A stretch of 64,000 bases of DNA from Thermoflexus hugenholtzii (GCF_018771565.1 NZ_CP076326.1:2418001-2482000); one strand, 5' to 3'. Shown: positions 45,226 through 54,142, counted from the first letter of the stretch. Numbers and translations: made by a program. The notes: generated from the sequence alone by a model not told the origin.

Positions 45226-45414
45226 TCAGGCGCGCCCTTCCACCTCGATCACCTGCACGCCCCGATACGTCCCGCAATGGGGGCAGACGTGGTGGGGAAG
45301 GATCCGGTTCTTGCACCGGGGACACGGCACCAGGTTGGGACGCCGGAGCGCATCGTGCGCCCGACGCATCCCCCGCCGCGTGCGGGTCACCCGGCGCTTG
45401 GGCAACGCACCCAT
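45226..45414 (-). CDS. rpmF: 50S ribosomal protein L32
   Basis: 62 residues starting MGALPKRRVTRTRRGMRRAH, a standard L32. It keeps four Cys of the zinc-binding form (CPRC ... CPHC), so it is a C+ paralogue. ATG 45414 follows GGAGG by eight bases; a GTG three codons upstream would overlap the ribosome site. Confidence 0.95.
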   Translation of the reverse strand: MGALPKRRVTRTRRGMRRAHDALRRPNLVPCPRCKNRILPHHVCPHCGTYRGVQVIEVEGRA

Positions 45415-45651
45415 CGGAACCACCTCCTCATCGAAGACTGTTTCCCACGGCGTTCCCCCGCATCCCCGATGGAAGCGACATAGATCCTCATGGAAACAGG
45501 GGGATCGGCCGGCGCTTCATGCTAACCGGAAACCGGATCTACCGCAACCGGAGACCTCCAGGCCCGGGGCCTTCTCCCGCTTCTCGCCGGGAACGGACCT
45601 GCGGGCCTTCACCCCCATCGTCGAGCCGATCCGGGCCGAAAGGGATCTTCC

Positions 45652-45731
45652 GGGTGTGTCCCAAAATCGTAGGACAACTGCTCGCAGTTGTCCTACAAGG
45701 CGGCCAGGCCCGACAAAATCGGGACACGCCC
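45652..45731 (+). repeat. complete copy of the ~80-bp MITE-like repeat
   Basis: Starts GGGTGTGTCCCAAAATCG and ends CGACAAAATCGGGACACGCCC-like, so the ends are inverted repeats of about 17 bp. The centre is GTAGGACAACTG...CAGTTGTCCTAC, a further palindrome. Same length as the reversed copy at 25174-25253. It lies in the gap between rpmF and the 154-residue gene. Confidence 0.8.
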
Positions 45732-45801
45732 GATCTTCCCGCTTCAAAGCCGGGAAGCCTCGCCTCCGGGTAAAATGGGGTGGAGCGCCCGGAGCGAGGC
45801 C

Positions 45802-46266
45802 ATGCGGCTGCGGGACTGGATGGAGGCCCTTCCTCAACGGCTGAAGCCGCTGCTGCCGCCGGACCTGCAGGGGTTCCGCTGGTCCGCCCGGCCCTGGCTG
45901 GTCCAGGTCTACTACCGGGATCCGGCCTTCCACTATGAGGTCTGGCATCTGGGGGAGCGACGGGGGCGGATCGAGGTGGGCCTGCACTTCGAGAGCCGGG
46001 ATCCGGCGCGGAACCGGGCGATGCTGATGACCGTCTGCGCGCACATCTGGGAGATCCGCGCGCAACTGGGCCCTTATGTGGAGGCCGAGCCCTGGGATCG
46101 AGGATGGGCCAAGGTCTTCGAGACCCATCCGCTGACCTCTCTGGATGAGGACAGCCTGGAGCGCTTCGCCCAGCGTCTGGCCCGGTGGATCCAAACCCTG
46201 GAGCCCCTCCTGGGGGATCCGCCCTGGCGCATCGGTGGCCGACGGCAGGACGCCTCCAGGACCTGA
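45802..46266 (+). CDS. hypothetical protein, unknown
   Basis: 154 residues from ATG 45802 with GGAGCG upstream. MRLRDWMEALPQRLKPLLPP, then WLVQVYYRDPAFHYEVWHLG and GRIEVGLHFESRDPARNRAML, EIRAQLGPYVEAEPWDRGWA and a C-terminal helix ending in Arg. It looks like a small alpha/beta protein of the type that binds nucleic acid or another protein; no named family recognised. It ends 16 bp before the helicase start, so the two are probably one transcript. A TAAAAT at 45772 may be its -10 box. Confidence 0.6.
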   Translation: MRLRDWMEALPQRLKPLLPPDLQGFRWSARPWLVQVYYRDPAFHYEVWHLGERRGRIEVGLHFESRDPARNRAMLMTVCAHIWEIRAQLGPYVEAEPWDRGWAKVFETHPLTSLDEDSLERFAQRLARWIQTLEPLLGDPPWRIGGRRQDASRT

Positions 46267-46282
46267 TGCGGATCGGAGGACC

Positions 46283-48466
46283 ATGGGCAGGGATCTCTCT
46301 TTCCTGGAGGAGCTCAACCCAAGCCAGCGGGAGGCGGTCACCGCCCCCGATGGGCCGATCCTGGTGCTGGCCGGCCCGGGCAGCGGGAAAACCCGGGTGC
46401 TCACCTACCGCATCGCCTATCTGCTCACCGCCCGCCGGGTCTCTCCCTTCCACATCCTGGCGGTGACCTTCACCAACAAAGCGGCGGAGGAGATGCGCTC
46501 CCGCCTGGAGGTCCTCTTCGGCGACCGGGTCCGAGAGCTCACCCTGGGGACCTTCCACGCCACCTGCGCCCGGTTCCTCCGGCGGGAAGCCCCTCTCCTC
46601 GGGCTCCACCCCCAATTCGTGATCTACGACGAGGAGGACACCCTCGAGGCCATCCGCCAGGCCCTGCGGGATCTCAACCTGGATGAGAAGCGCTACCGGC
46701 CGGGCGCCTTACGGGCGGCCATCTCTCGGGCCAAGAACGAGTTCGTCCGCCCCGAGGCCTACCCGATCCGGACCTACTTCGACGAGATCGTGGCCCGGGT
46801 TTACGCCCGCTATGAGGAGCGCCTGCGGGCCGCCGACGCCCTGGACTTCGACGATCTCCTCCTGCGGGCGGTGGAGCTCTTCGAGGAACACCCCGACGTC
46901 CTCGCCCGCTATCAGGAGCGATACCGCCACATCCTGGTGGACGAGTTCCAGGACACCAACACGGTGCAGTATCTGCTGTTGCGCTTGCTGGCCTCCCGAC
47001 ACCGCAACCTGTTCTGCGTAGGGGATGAGGACCAGAGCATCTATGGCTGGCGCGGCGCGGACTTCCGCAACGTGATCCGCTTCCGGGAGCATTTCCCCGA
47101 CGCCCGCATCATCGTCCTGGAGGAGAACTATCGCTCCACCGAGACCATCCTGCAGGCCGCTCAGGCGGTCATCCGCCGCAACACCGAGCGCTATAACGAG
47201 AAGCGTCTGATCGCCGCCCGTGGCCCCGGCGCTCCCATCACCCTCTACGAAGCCTTCGACGAAGAGGATGAGGCGGCCTTCATCGCCCGGCGGGTCCAGG
47301 AGCTCATCGAGGCCGGCCGCATCCGACCGGGGGAGATCGCGGTGATGTATCGGACCAACGCCCAGTCCCGCGCCCTGGAGGAGGCCTTCCTGCAGGCGGG
47401 AATCCCTTATCGGCTGGTGGGCGGCGTTCGGTTCTATCAGCGCCGGGAGGTGAAGGATCTCATCGCCTACCTCCGGCTCGTCCTCAACCCCCACGACGAC
47501 CTCAGCCTGGCCCGCGTCCTCAACGTCCCGCCGCGGGGGATCGGCCCGGCGACCATGGCCCGGCTCAGCGCCCTGGCCCTCCAGGAGAAGACCTCCCTCT
47601 TCGCTGCTGTGGAGCAGGCCGTCGCCGGCGCCCCGGGGATCTCCCTGGGCCCGAAGATCCGCCGCGCCCTGGCAGATTTCGTCGAGCGCGTCCGGGTCTG
47701 GCGGGCGGACCGCGAGCATCTCGGTGTGGCAGAGCTCCTGCGACGGATCATCGACGAGATCGGATACGCGGAATACGTGGAGTCTCTGGAGGAAGGAGAG
47801 CGGGAGGTTGGCGGCCGCCGCTGGGACAACGTCCTGGAGCTGTTGAAGGTCGCCGGGCCTTACCGCCCCGGCGCCTTCGAGGATCCCCTGGCGGCCTTCC
47901 TGGCCGACGTCGCCCTGCTGACCGATGTGGACACGCTGGAAAGCGATGAGGAGGCCCCCATCCTGCTCACGCTGCACGCCGCCAAAGGCCTGGAGTTCCA
48001 CACCGTGTTCATCGCCGGCCTGGAGGAGGGGCTCCTTCCCCACAGCCGCTCCATGGACGAGCCGGGGGCGCTGGAGGAGGAACGCCGCCTGTTCTACGTG
48101 GGGATGACCCGGGCGAAGGACCAGCTCTTCCTCACCTACGCCTTCCGCCGCTACGATGAGCTCCGCACCCCCTCCCGGTTCCTCCGGGAGATCCCCCGGG
48201 AGCTGCTCATCCCCGCCGTCGCCCGAACCGCCGCCCGCTCTCCAACCGCCGCCGGCCGTAGCCGCCGGAAGGAGGAGGCCCCCGCCTTCACACCCCCCGC
48301 CCCCCGCTTTCGCCCCGGCCTGCGGGTCCGGCATCCGCGCTTCGGCGAGGGGCTGGTGGTGGAATGCCGGCCCATCGGCACGGATGAGGAGGTGGTGGTG
48401 ATGTTCGAGGAGGCGGGCCTCAAGCGGCTGCTGGCCTCCTTCGCCGGGCTGGAGGTCCTCTCTTAA
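46283..48466 (+). CDS. pcrA: UvrD/PcrA-family 3'-5' DNA helicase
   Basis: 727 residues from ATG 46283 (GGAGGACC before it). Superfamily 1 motifs in order: Q motif LNPSQREAV, Walker A AGPGSGKTRVLTYR, TFTNKAAEEMR, DEFQDTN, VGDEDQSIYGWRGAD, LEENYRS, HAAKGLEF and YVGMTRAKD. The C-terminal ~50 residues (GLRVRHPRFGEGLVVECRPI) form the Tudor-like tail that in PcrA/UvrD contacts RNA polymerase. Nucleotide excision repair and fork maintenance are the expected roles. The symbol pcrA is used for the type; uvrD would also fit. Confidence 0.93.
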   Translation: MGRDLSFLEELNPSQREAVTAPDGPILVLAGPGSGKTRVLTYRIAYLLTARRVSPFHILAVTFTNKAAEEMRSRLEVLFGDRVRELTLGTFHATCARFLRREAPLLGLHPQFVIYDEEDTLEAIRQALRDLNLDEKRYRPGALRAAISRAKNEFVRPEAYPIRTYFDEIVARVYARYEERLRAADALDFDDLLLRAVELFEEHPDVLARYQERYRHILVDEFQDTNTVQYLLLRLLASRHRNLFCVGDEDQSIYGWRGADFRNVIRFREHFPDARIIVLEENYRSTETILQAAQAVIRRNTERYNEKRLIAARGPGAPITLYEAFDEEDEAAFIARRVQELIEAGRIRPGEIAVMYRTNAQSRALEEAFLQAGIPYRLVGGVRFYQRREVKDLIAYLRLVLNPHDDLSLARVLNVPPRGIGPATMARLSALALQEKTSLFAAVEQAVAGAPGISLGPKIRRALADFVERVRVWRADREHLGVAELLRRIIDEIGYAEYVESLEEGEREVGGRRWDNVLELLKVAGPYRPGAFEDPLAAFLADVALLTDVDTLESDEEAPILLTLHAAKGLEFHTVFIAGLEEGLLPHSRSMDEPGALEEERRLFYVGMTRAKDQLFLTYAFRRYDELRTPSRFLREIPRELLIPAVARTAARSPTAAGRSRRKEEAPAFTPPAPRFRPGLRVRHPRFGEGLVVECRPIGTDEEVVVMFEEAGLKRLLASFAGLEVLS

Positions 48467-48483
48467 AACAGCGGAAGCCGGGA

Positions 48484-49170
48484 TCATCGCCCCGCCGCGC
48501 GCCGCCGTCGGTAGAAATCGCAGTCGCGGCGCACCGGACAGAGGTCACAGCGGGGCCGCTGGGCCTTGCAGATCTCCCGGCCGTGGCGGATCAATAGCAA
48601 ATGAAAAGGGAGATAGCGTTCCGGGGGAACCAGGGCCTCCATCCACGCGTGGGCTCGCTCCGCCGACATCCCCTCCGGGATCAGCCCGAGCCGCGTCCCC
48701 ACGCGGTGCACATGCGTATCGACCGGGAAGGCTGGCTTGCCCAGCGAAAAAAGAAGCACGATGGCTGCCGTCTTCGGACCCACGCCGTTCAGGCGCCGCA
48801 GGTAAGCCTTCGCCTCCTCCACCGGCCAGTCGGCGAGGAAATCCAGCGACAGCTCCCCGCGCTCCTCGGTGATCCGGCGCAGGATGGCCTGGATCCGCGG
48901 GGCTTTCTGAGCGGCCAGGCCCGCCGGGCGGATGGCTTCCTCCACCGCCTCTACCGGCGCATCCCGCACCGCCTCCCAGGTGGGGAAGCGCTCCCGCAGC
49001 CGCTCGAAGGCCCGCCAGCTGTTCACATCGCTGGTGTTCTGGGAGAGGATGGTCAGGACCAGCTCGGAGAGGGGGTCCAGGCGCCAGCGGGCCGGGATCC
49101 CGTAATACGCCTCCAGGGCCCGATCGATCCGTTCCGCTTTCCAGCGCAGCGCCGCCCGGGGTCGCTCCAT
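48484..49170 (-). CDS. nth: endonuclease III
   Basis: 228 residues. Helix-hairpin-helix LNGVGPKTAAIVLLF with catalytic Lys133, catalytic Asp151 in VDTHVHRVGTRLG, and the [4Fe-4S] loop Cys201-x6-Cys208-x2-Cys211-x5-Cys217. DNA glycosylase/AP lyase removing oxidised pyrimidines. Slightly longer N-terminus than the E. coli enzyme. It converges on the helicase gene with 17 bp between the stops. Confidence 0.95.
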   Translation of the reverse strand: MERPRAALRWKAERIDRALEAYYGIPARWRLDPLSELVLTILSQNTSDVNSWRAFERLRERFPTWEAVRDAPVEAVEEAIRPAGLAAQKAPRIQAILRRITEERGELSLDFLADWPVEEAKAYLRRLNGVGPKTAAIVLLFSLGKPAFPVDTHVHRVGTRLGLIPEGMSAERAHAWMEALVPPERYLPFHLLLIRHGREICKAQRPRCDLCPVRRDCDFYRRRRAAGR

Positions 49171-49197
49171 CCCCTTTCCCCCAACGGATGGCGCGGG

Positions 49198-50346
49198 TCA
49201 GGCCGCTACGTCCCCGAACCAGGTCCGCAGGCGCTCGGCCTCGAAGCGCTTCTTCTCTTCCAGATAGTTCGGCGAAGGCTCCGTGATCTCGATCTCCGGC
49301 GCCGGCTCGACGAGGAAACGGCCGCGCACCAGCATGGCCTCGCCCCGGCCCAGCTCCAGGTAGCAGAAGCCCTCGCCGGAGAAGGAAGCCTCGGGCTCCC
49401 GCCCCGCGAAAACGGCCGCGATCCGCTCCGCCACCACTTCCCCTTCGGCCTCGGCGAAGACGCCTGCCTTGGGCAGCGGCATGCCGTTGGGGAGGAGGAT
49501 CTCAGTGATGTCCCCGATGGCGTAAACCCCGGCGAAGCGGGTCTCCAGCGTGCGCGGGTGCACCCGCACCCACGCGCCGCCGTCCGTCAGGCCGCTGCGG
49601 ACCACGACCTCCGGGCAACGGTGGGGAGGGATGCCGAGAAGCAGGTCGAAGGGCCGCCGCCGCTCGCCGAAGACCACCGCCCCCGCCTCCACCGCCGTGG
49701 CCTTGTGGTTCGGGAGGAAATCGATCCCGCGCTCGGCCAGGCGTCCCTCCAGCACCGAGCAGCCGGCCGCTCCCAGGACGGGGAGGGACATCGGTTGCGG
49801 GGTGAAGACGGAGATGCGCGCCCGGACGCCACGGGCCTCGAAGAAATCCTGGAGGAGGAAGGCCATCTCGTAAGGGGCCGGCGGGCACTTGTAAGGCGCC
49901 CCGAAGATGCCGATCATCACCTGGCCGCCACGGAAGGCGCGCACCGCCTCCATCGCCCGGGGGATCTCCTGAGGATCATAGACGTTGAGGGCGTGCTCCC
50001 GGAAGCCCGGGATCGCCTCCGGGGCCAGCTCGGCCCCCAGGGCCACCACCATGGCGTCCCCCTCCCAGCGTCGGCCGTCCACCTCCACCGCCCGGTTCGC
50101 CGGGTCGATGGCGGTGATGGTGCCGGGGAGGACGCGGATGCCGAAGCGCTCGAGAGCCTGGAGCGGGCGGCGTCCTTCCTCCAGGGTGCCCCGGCCGACC
50201 AGGGCCCACGTCTTGCGCAAGCCCAGCATGAAGTAGGGACGCCACTCTACCACCACGATCTCGTCCTCCGGGGGGAGCCGCCGCCGCAGGGCATGGGCCG
50301 TAGCCACTCCCCCGAACCCGCCTCCCAGGATCAGCACCCGTCGCAT
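49198..50346 (-). CDS. FAD/NAD-dependent oxidoreductase (SQR/NDH-2-like)
   Basis: 382 residues from ATG 50346 behind GGGAGG. First Rossmann motif VLILGGGFGGVATAHALRR at about 4-22, WRPYFMLGLRKTW, then FGAPYKCPPAPYEMAFLL with a Cys near residue 150 like that of sulfide:quinone oxidoreductases, and GVYAIGDITEILLPNGMPLP close to the second FAD motif. A C-terminal extension of ~60 residues is amphipathic. Sulfide:quinone reductase-like or type II NADH dehydrogenase-like; the GAPYKCPPAPYE motif favours the former group. No membrane helix, so peripheral association is expected. Confidence 0.8.
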   Translation of the reverse strand: MRRVLILGGGFGGVATAHALRRRLPPEDEIVVVEWRPYFMLGLRKTWALVGRGTLEEGRRPLQALERFGIRVLPGTITAIDPANRAVEVDGRRWEGDAMVVALGAELAPEAIPGFREHALNVYDPQEIPRAMEAVRAFRGGQVMIGIFGAPYKCPPAPYEMAFLLQDFFEARGVRARISVFTPQPMSLPVLGAAGCSVLEGRLAERGIDFLPNHKATAVEAGAVVFGERRRPFDLLLGIPPHRCPEVVVRSGLTDGGAWVRVHPRTLETRFAGVYAIGDITEILLPNGMPLPKAGVFAEAEGEVVAERIAAVFAGREPEASFSGEGFCYLELGRGEAMLVRGRFLVEPAPEIEITEPSPNYLEEKKRFEAERLRTWFGDVAA

Positions 50347-50393
50347 CGCCTCCCTCCATACCGGGGTGTTCTCCAGAGCCTGTGGGGAAAAGT

Positions 50394-50822
50394 TTACACG
50401 GGAAGACCGCGGGCCTGCCATTGTTCCGCCGCCGCCGCAGCGACCGCCTCGGCCTCCTGCTCCAGGCGCACCCCCGCGTAGTGGCGGGCGAGATAATCGC
50501 GCAGATACGCCCACAGGAATCCCAGAACCCCGCGCTCCCGCCATTGACGCACATGGATCAGCTCGTGGACCAGCAGGCGGAACCCCGAGAGGCGATCGGG
50601 GGGCCAGTAAGCGGGGTCCATGAAGATGTGCCGGCCCAGGGTCACCGCCGCCGGATCCACGCCCGGGAGCGGGTCGGGCATCGCGCGCAGGATCAGACGG
50701 GCCAGGGAGGTCCCCACGTGCAGGCACGCCCGCTCGAGATCGGGCTCTGGCAGCCAGGCCCCCGCCAGCTCCCGCAGCTGGGCCCGCACGGGCTCCGGGA
50801 TCGGGCCGCGATAGATCGGCAT
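50394..50822 (-). CDS. DUF4157-like putative metallopeptidase
   Basis: 142 residues from ATG 50822 (GGAGG six bases before). The motif LLVHELIHVRQWRERGVLGF holds HExxH, then YAGVRLEQEAEAVAAAA provides the third acidic ligand as in the DUF4157 family (HELTHVvQq...ExEA). The domain is often linked to extracellular contractile systems and toxins, but here it stands alone. No signal peptide. Activity is inferred only from HExxH. Confidence 0.75.
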   Translation of the reverse strand: MPIYRGPIPEPVRAQLRELAGAWLPEPDLERACLHVGTSLARLILRAMPDPLPGVDPAAVTLGRHIFMDPAYWPPDRLSGFRLLVHELIHVRQWRERGVLGFLWAYLRDYLARHYAGVRLEQEAEAVAAAAAEQWQARGLPV

Positions 50823-50948
50823 CTGCCGCCTCCGATCAGGATATGTGGGGGAGCCATCTCCACGCCTCAGGGGAAAGGTCGCCGCCATGGGATCCGGGTG
50901 GATCCAGCCGTTCAGCCCGCTCGGATCAGCCAGCCCGGACAAAGGGGA

Positions 50949-52031
50949 TCAGGCCTCTTCTGATTCCGGTCCTTCCTCGGGGATCTCTTGGGGGGCGAAG
51001 GCCCTCCCGTCCTGCAGCCACCACACCCCCCGCGCCCGGGCCATCCGCCGCGCCGGCGCCGTCAATTCCTTCGCCGCCACCACCGGGATCACCTCCGCCC
51101 CCAGCGCCCGGGCAAAAACGGCCGCCCGCTCCACCGCCCGAGCCACATCCTTCGTCGTCCCCTGCCAGGAGATCTCCACCGCCAGATACACCCGGCGGTC
51201 CTCCCGCCGATGGAAGCCCTCCACCAGGGCGTCCAGGGGGGCGGCCCGGTCAACCTCTTCCGTCGTGATGCGCCCGGCCGCCTCGGCCTCCTCCAGGAGC
51301 TCCATCTTGCGCGCGCTGGGGACGACGGCGGCCCGCCGCAACAGAGGGCGGAAGAGGCCCGGGTCCTCCCGGTAGAGGGCCTCCAGGCGCATCGACTTCA
51401 GCCGCCCCAGATCCCGGCTGTGGTCCTCCTGGCGGCGCTCCATCCGGTCCACCCGCTCGGTCAGAATCCGGAGGGCCTCGGCCAGCTCGGCGAAGCGGCG
51501 GTCGGTCTCGGCCCGGTGGGCGGCGAACTCCTCGTAGTGGCGGCGCTGGGCCTCGGCCAGCTCGGCGAAGCGGCGGTCGGTCTCGGCCCGATAGGCGGCG
51601 AACTCCTCGTAGTGGCGGCGCTGGGCCTCGGCCAGCTCAGCGAAGCGGCGGTCGACTTCGGCGCGGAACTCCAGGAACTCCTGGCGGTGGGCAATGAACT
51701 CCTGGCGATGGGCGATGAACTCCTGACGGTGAGCGGCGAATTCCTCGGCCAGGCGCCGGAGGCTTTCCTCCGTGCGGCGCTGGGCCTCGGCCAGCTCAGC
51801 GAAGCGGCGGTCGGTCTCGGCCCGATGGGCGACGAACTCCTTGTAGTGCTGCCGCTGGGCGCGGTAGAGGGCCAGGATGAGGCGGGCGGCCCGCTGAAAG
51901 CTCCGCTCCATCCGCTCGGGCATCCGCCGCACTTCTTCGGAGGCCAGCAGGGCCCACAGGGGCTCCCGCCACTCCGGATGCGCCCGCAGCAGCTCCGCCA
52001 GATCCCGCAGATCTTCCACCGTGAAGGCCAT
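50949..52031 (-). CDS. long coiled-coil protein with nuclease-like C-terminal domain (DUF3782-like)
   Basis: 360 residues from ATG 52031. Residues ~1-60 form a helical start (FTVEDLRDLAELLRAHPEW). Residues ~70-200 are a coiled coil made of near-identical repeats: a 25-residue block with AETDRRFAELAEAQRRHYEE occurs four times (one with FRAEVD), separated by three copies of AHRQEFI. The C-terminal ~110 residues (LVEGFHRREDRRVYLAVEIS, WQGTTKDVARAVERAAVFAR, GAEVIPVVAAK) resemble a PD-(D/E)xK nuclease core (E, then Q/K elements), as in DUF3782-type proteins common in Chloroflexota and cyanobacteria. Repeat number may vary between strains. Confidence 0.7.
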   Translation of the reverse strand: MAFTVEDLRDLAELLRAHPEWREPLWALLASEEVRRMPERMERSFQRAARLILALYRAQRQHYKEFVAHRAETDRRFAELAEAQRRTEESLRRLAEEFAAHRQEFIAHRQEFIAHRQEFLEFRAEVDRRFAELAEAQRRHYEEFAAYRAETDRRFAELAEAQRRHYEEFAAHRAETDRRFAELAEALRILTERVDRMERRQEDHSRDLGRLKSMRLEALYREDPGLFRPLLRRAAVVPSARKMELLEEAEAAGRITTEEVDRAAPLDALVEGFHRREDRRVYLAVEISWQGTTKDVARAVERAAVFARALGAEVIPVVAAKELTAPARRMARARGVWWLQDGRAFAPQEIPEEGPESEEA

Positions 52032-52160
52032 CGCGCGCCTCCCTAAGGGCATTATAGAGGCGAACCATTTGAGTGAGCAATGAAAACCTGCCCTGCAACC
52101 AAGCGGACCCGGACAGGGAACGCTGATGTCGGGAGGCCGGCCTCTGCGCCTTCCCCGCCG

Positions 52161-53723
52161 CTACCGGGCGCTTCCCTGCCAGAGGAGGAGCAGGATCCCC
52201 CCCACGACCAGGGCCCACAGCCACATGGCCGCGGGATGGCCCAGGAACTCCAGCGCCTGTTGCAGCGCCGCGGCCGGACGGGAGATCCGGTGCGTCAGGC
52301 CCGCATACAGCCAGTCCAGGGTCAGGAACGGACGCACCCGCGCCCACCGCCGGGCCGCCTCATGCACCCGATGGGCCTGCATCTGGATCCCGACCGCAAG
52401 CCCCAGCCCGACGACCAGGACCACCCGAAGGGGTGGAGACAGCTCCTCCCGCCAGGCTCTTAGGGCGAGGCCCAGGCCGATCAACCCGGCCACCCCCAGG
52501 GTGAGCCCCAGGCCGTAGAGAACCCGCCAGGCTCGCTCCGAGGGGAGCACCTCCTCCATCGGACGGAGCCATCCCCGCACCAGGGCGCTAAGCAGCAGGC
52601 CGTGTGGGAGCAGCAGAATCGGCCATGCCCATGCCGGCGCGGCGCGGAACAGCCCGGCGAAGAGAGCGGCGCCGGGCATCAGGGGAACGCCCGCCAGGGT
52701 CAAGATCGCCACCAGGGCGGGCAACCCCCACGGAGAAGCCGGGTGAAAGGAGGGCGCGGTGAACAGCAGGGCGAAACAGACCGGCCAGAGGGCCGCCGCC
52801 AGCGGGGCGAGAGCCGGCTCCATCAGCGCGACCAGCGCCCACCACGCCGCGCTCCCCCAGGCCGCCTCCACCAGCCCGGCCCTTGGATCCGGCTCCGCCC
52901 ACGCCCATAGCCCTCCGAGCACCGCGGTGAGCCCCAACGCTCCGGCCACCCAGGGGATCCCCGGCCACCCCTGCAGCATCGGAACCAGATGGGCCCAGAA
53001 GGTCAAGCCCACGGCGGTGGGAAGGATGTAAAGCAGCGCCGCGCGGTCCACCTCATCCGCCAGTTCAGGGGGACGCCCCACGTGGAAGGGATAGATGTCC
53101 AGGCGGATGAGGGTGGCCAGGACGAAGAGGGGCAGCGCCGCTTCCCCTCCCATCCGGCTCCAGAAGAGGCTGTCGCCGGCGCGCCAGAGCTGCCAGGCCG
53201 CCGCCCAAAGGGCCAGGAGCGCCGCCCCATTCACCAGCCCGGCCAGCGCCGCGCGGTCGACAACGGCCTGCCCCCGGCGGACCAGCAACAGGGCCAGGAA
53301 CATGGCGTCAAGGGCGGCCCAGGTCATCAGAAGGGTGAAAAGATCCGCCGCCAGGACCGCCCCGGTAGCGGCCACGAGCATCCCCAGCGTCAGGACCCGA
53401 GGCCACCGCCGGCCCTGTCCCGGGTAAGCCGTCCACATCCATCCGACCAGGAACCCGGCCAGGAGAGCTCCCAGCCCCTGGCTCCAGAGAAACGGAGTCA
53501 GGCGGAACACCCAGGCGGTCTGGAGGACCGAAAAGGGTCGCTCGATGCGCAACGCAGCCTCTTGAGGCGGCTGTCCGGCTGCCGCCAGCCAGAGCCCCAG
53601 GGCGCCCGTCAGCGCTATGGCCATCGCCAGGCTGGGCCCGCGCAGGCCCAGCAGCCGCCGCGCCGCCGCCACCGCCGGGATCCCCAGGATCAGCGCGATC
53701 CATGCGAGAAGCACCTGATCCAC
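52161..53723 (-). CDS. proton-translocating antiporter-like membrane protein (NuoL/M/N, MrpD type)
   Basis: 520 residues with 13-14 predicted membrane helices. The central part (LLMTWAALDAMFLALLLVRR, then LATLIRLDIYPFHVGRPPEL, DRAALLYILPTAVGL) follows the antiporter-like subunits of complex I and Mrp complexes, where a Trp/Leu-rich helix is followed by a Lys-containing helix; here the usual H/K pair near IKAAxxPFHxW reads RLDIYPFH. No other nuo or mrp genes are nearby, so it is a solitary homologue, possibly for a carbon-uptake or unknown complex. Confidence 0.6.
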   Translation of the reverse strand: MDQVLLAWIALILGIPAVAAARRLLGLRGPSLAMAIALTGALGLWLAAAGQPPQEAALRIERPFSVLQTAWVFRLTPFLWSQGLGALLAGFLVGWMWTAYPGQGRRWPRVLTLGMLVAATGAVLAADLFTLLMTWAALDAMFLALLLVRRGQAVVDRAALAGLVNGAALLALWAAAWQLWRAGDSLFWSRMGGEAALPLFVLATLIRLDIYPFHVGRPPELADEVDRAALLYILPTAVGLTFWAHLVPMLQGWPGIPWVAGALGLTAVLGGLWAWAEPDPRAGLVEAAWGSAAWWALVALMEPALAPLAAALWPVCFALLFTAPSFHPASPWGLPALVAILTLAGVPLMPGAALFAGLFRAAPAWAWPILLLPHGLLLSALVRGWLRPMEEVLPSERAWRVLYGLGLTLGVAGLIGLGLALRAWREELSPPLRVVLVVGLGLAVGIQMQAHRVHEAARRWARVRPFLTLDWLYAGLTHRISRPAAALQQALEFLGHPAAMWLWALVVGGILLLLWQGSAR

Positions 53724-53782
53724 CGCATCCCTCCCGATCTCGATCGGACGCGGCCTGATTGTAGCATGGGCGGTGGCCGGGC

Positions 53783-53811
53783 TTGACAGCCCCTTCCCTT
53801 CGCACTATCAT
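53783..53811 (+). promoter_or_regulatory. promoter of btuF-btuC
   Basis: TTGACA (53783-53788), 17 bp, TATCAT (53806-53811). Start expected near 53818, at the 5' end of the riboswitch. Confidence 0.8.
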
Positions 53812-53817
53812 TGGCCG

Positions 53818-54070
53818 TGTCGGACAACTGAATACGGCCGAGGTGCCCGACGCCCCGGATGGCAGGGCTGAAAGGCGAAGTCCGGTGAAAGTCCGGCGCT
53901 GTCCCGCAACGGTAACCATGGCCGCCACCGCGGACCATGGAAGCCCGGTCGCCCGCCTCGGCCTCCTCCGAGCCTCGCGGAAGGGGTAGGAGCGCCGCCT
54001 GCACCGTCCCGACTTTCCCTCGGGCCTCACGCGGCCTCCCTGTCCGTTCCGGCAGGGAGGCCGCTCGTTT
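53818..54070 (+). promoter_or_regulatory. cobalamin riboswitch with terminator
   Basis: Core elements of the B12 class: AAGTCCGGTGAAAGTCCGG, then CGCTGTCCCGCAACGGTAA and GGAAGCCCGGTCGCCCGCC (about 53877-53960). A hairpin with 12-bp arms, GCGGCCTCCCTG / CAGGGAGGCCGC (54031-54064), followed by TCGTTT, would terminate when B12 is bound. A second long hairpin (54080-54129) ends just before the ribosome site (GGGAGG 54131) of btuF and could also hide it. Confidence 0.93.
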
Positions 54071-54142
54071 CCGGCCCCCGTTCGGGATGGGCACGCCTCG
54101 CCCCTTCCGGCGAGGCGCCCATCCTGAACCGGGAGGTTTCCA

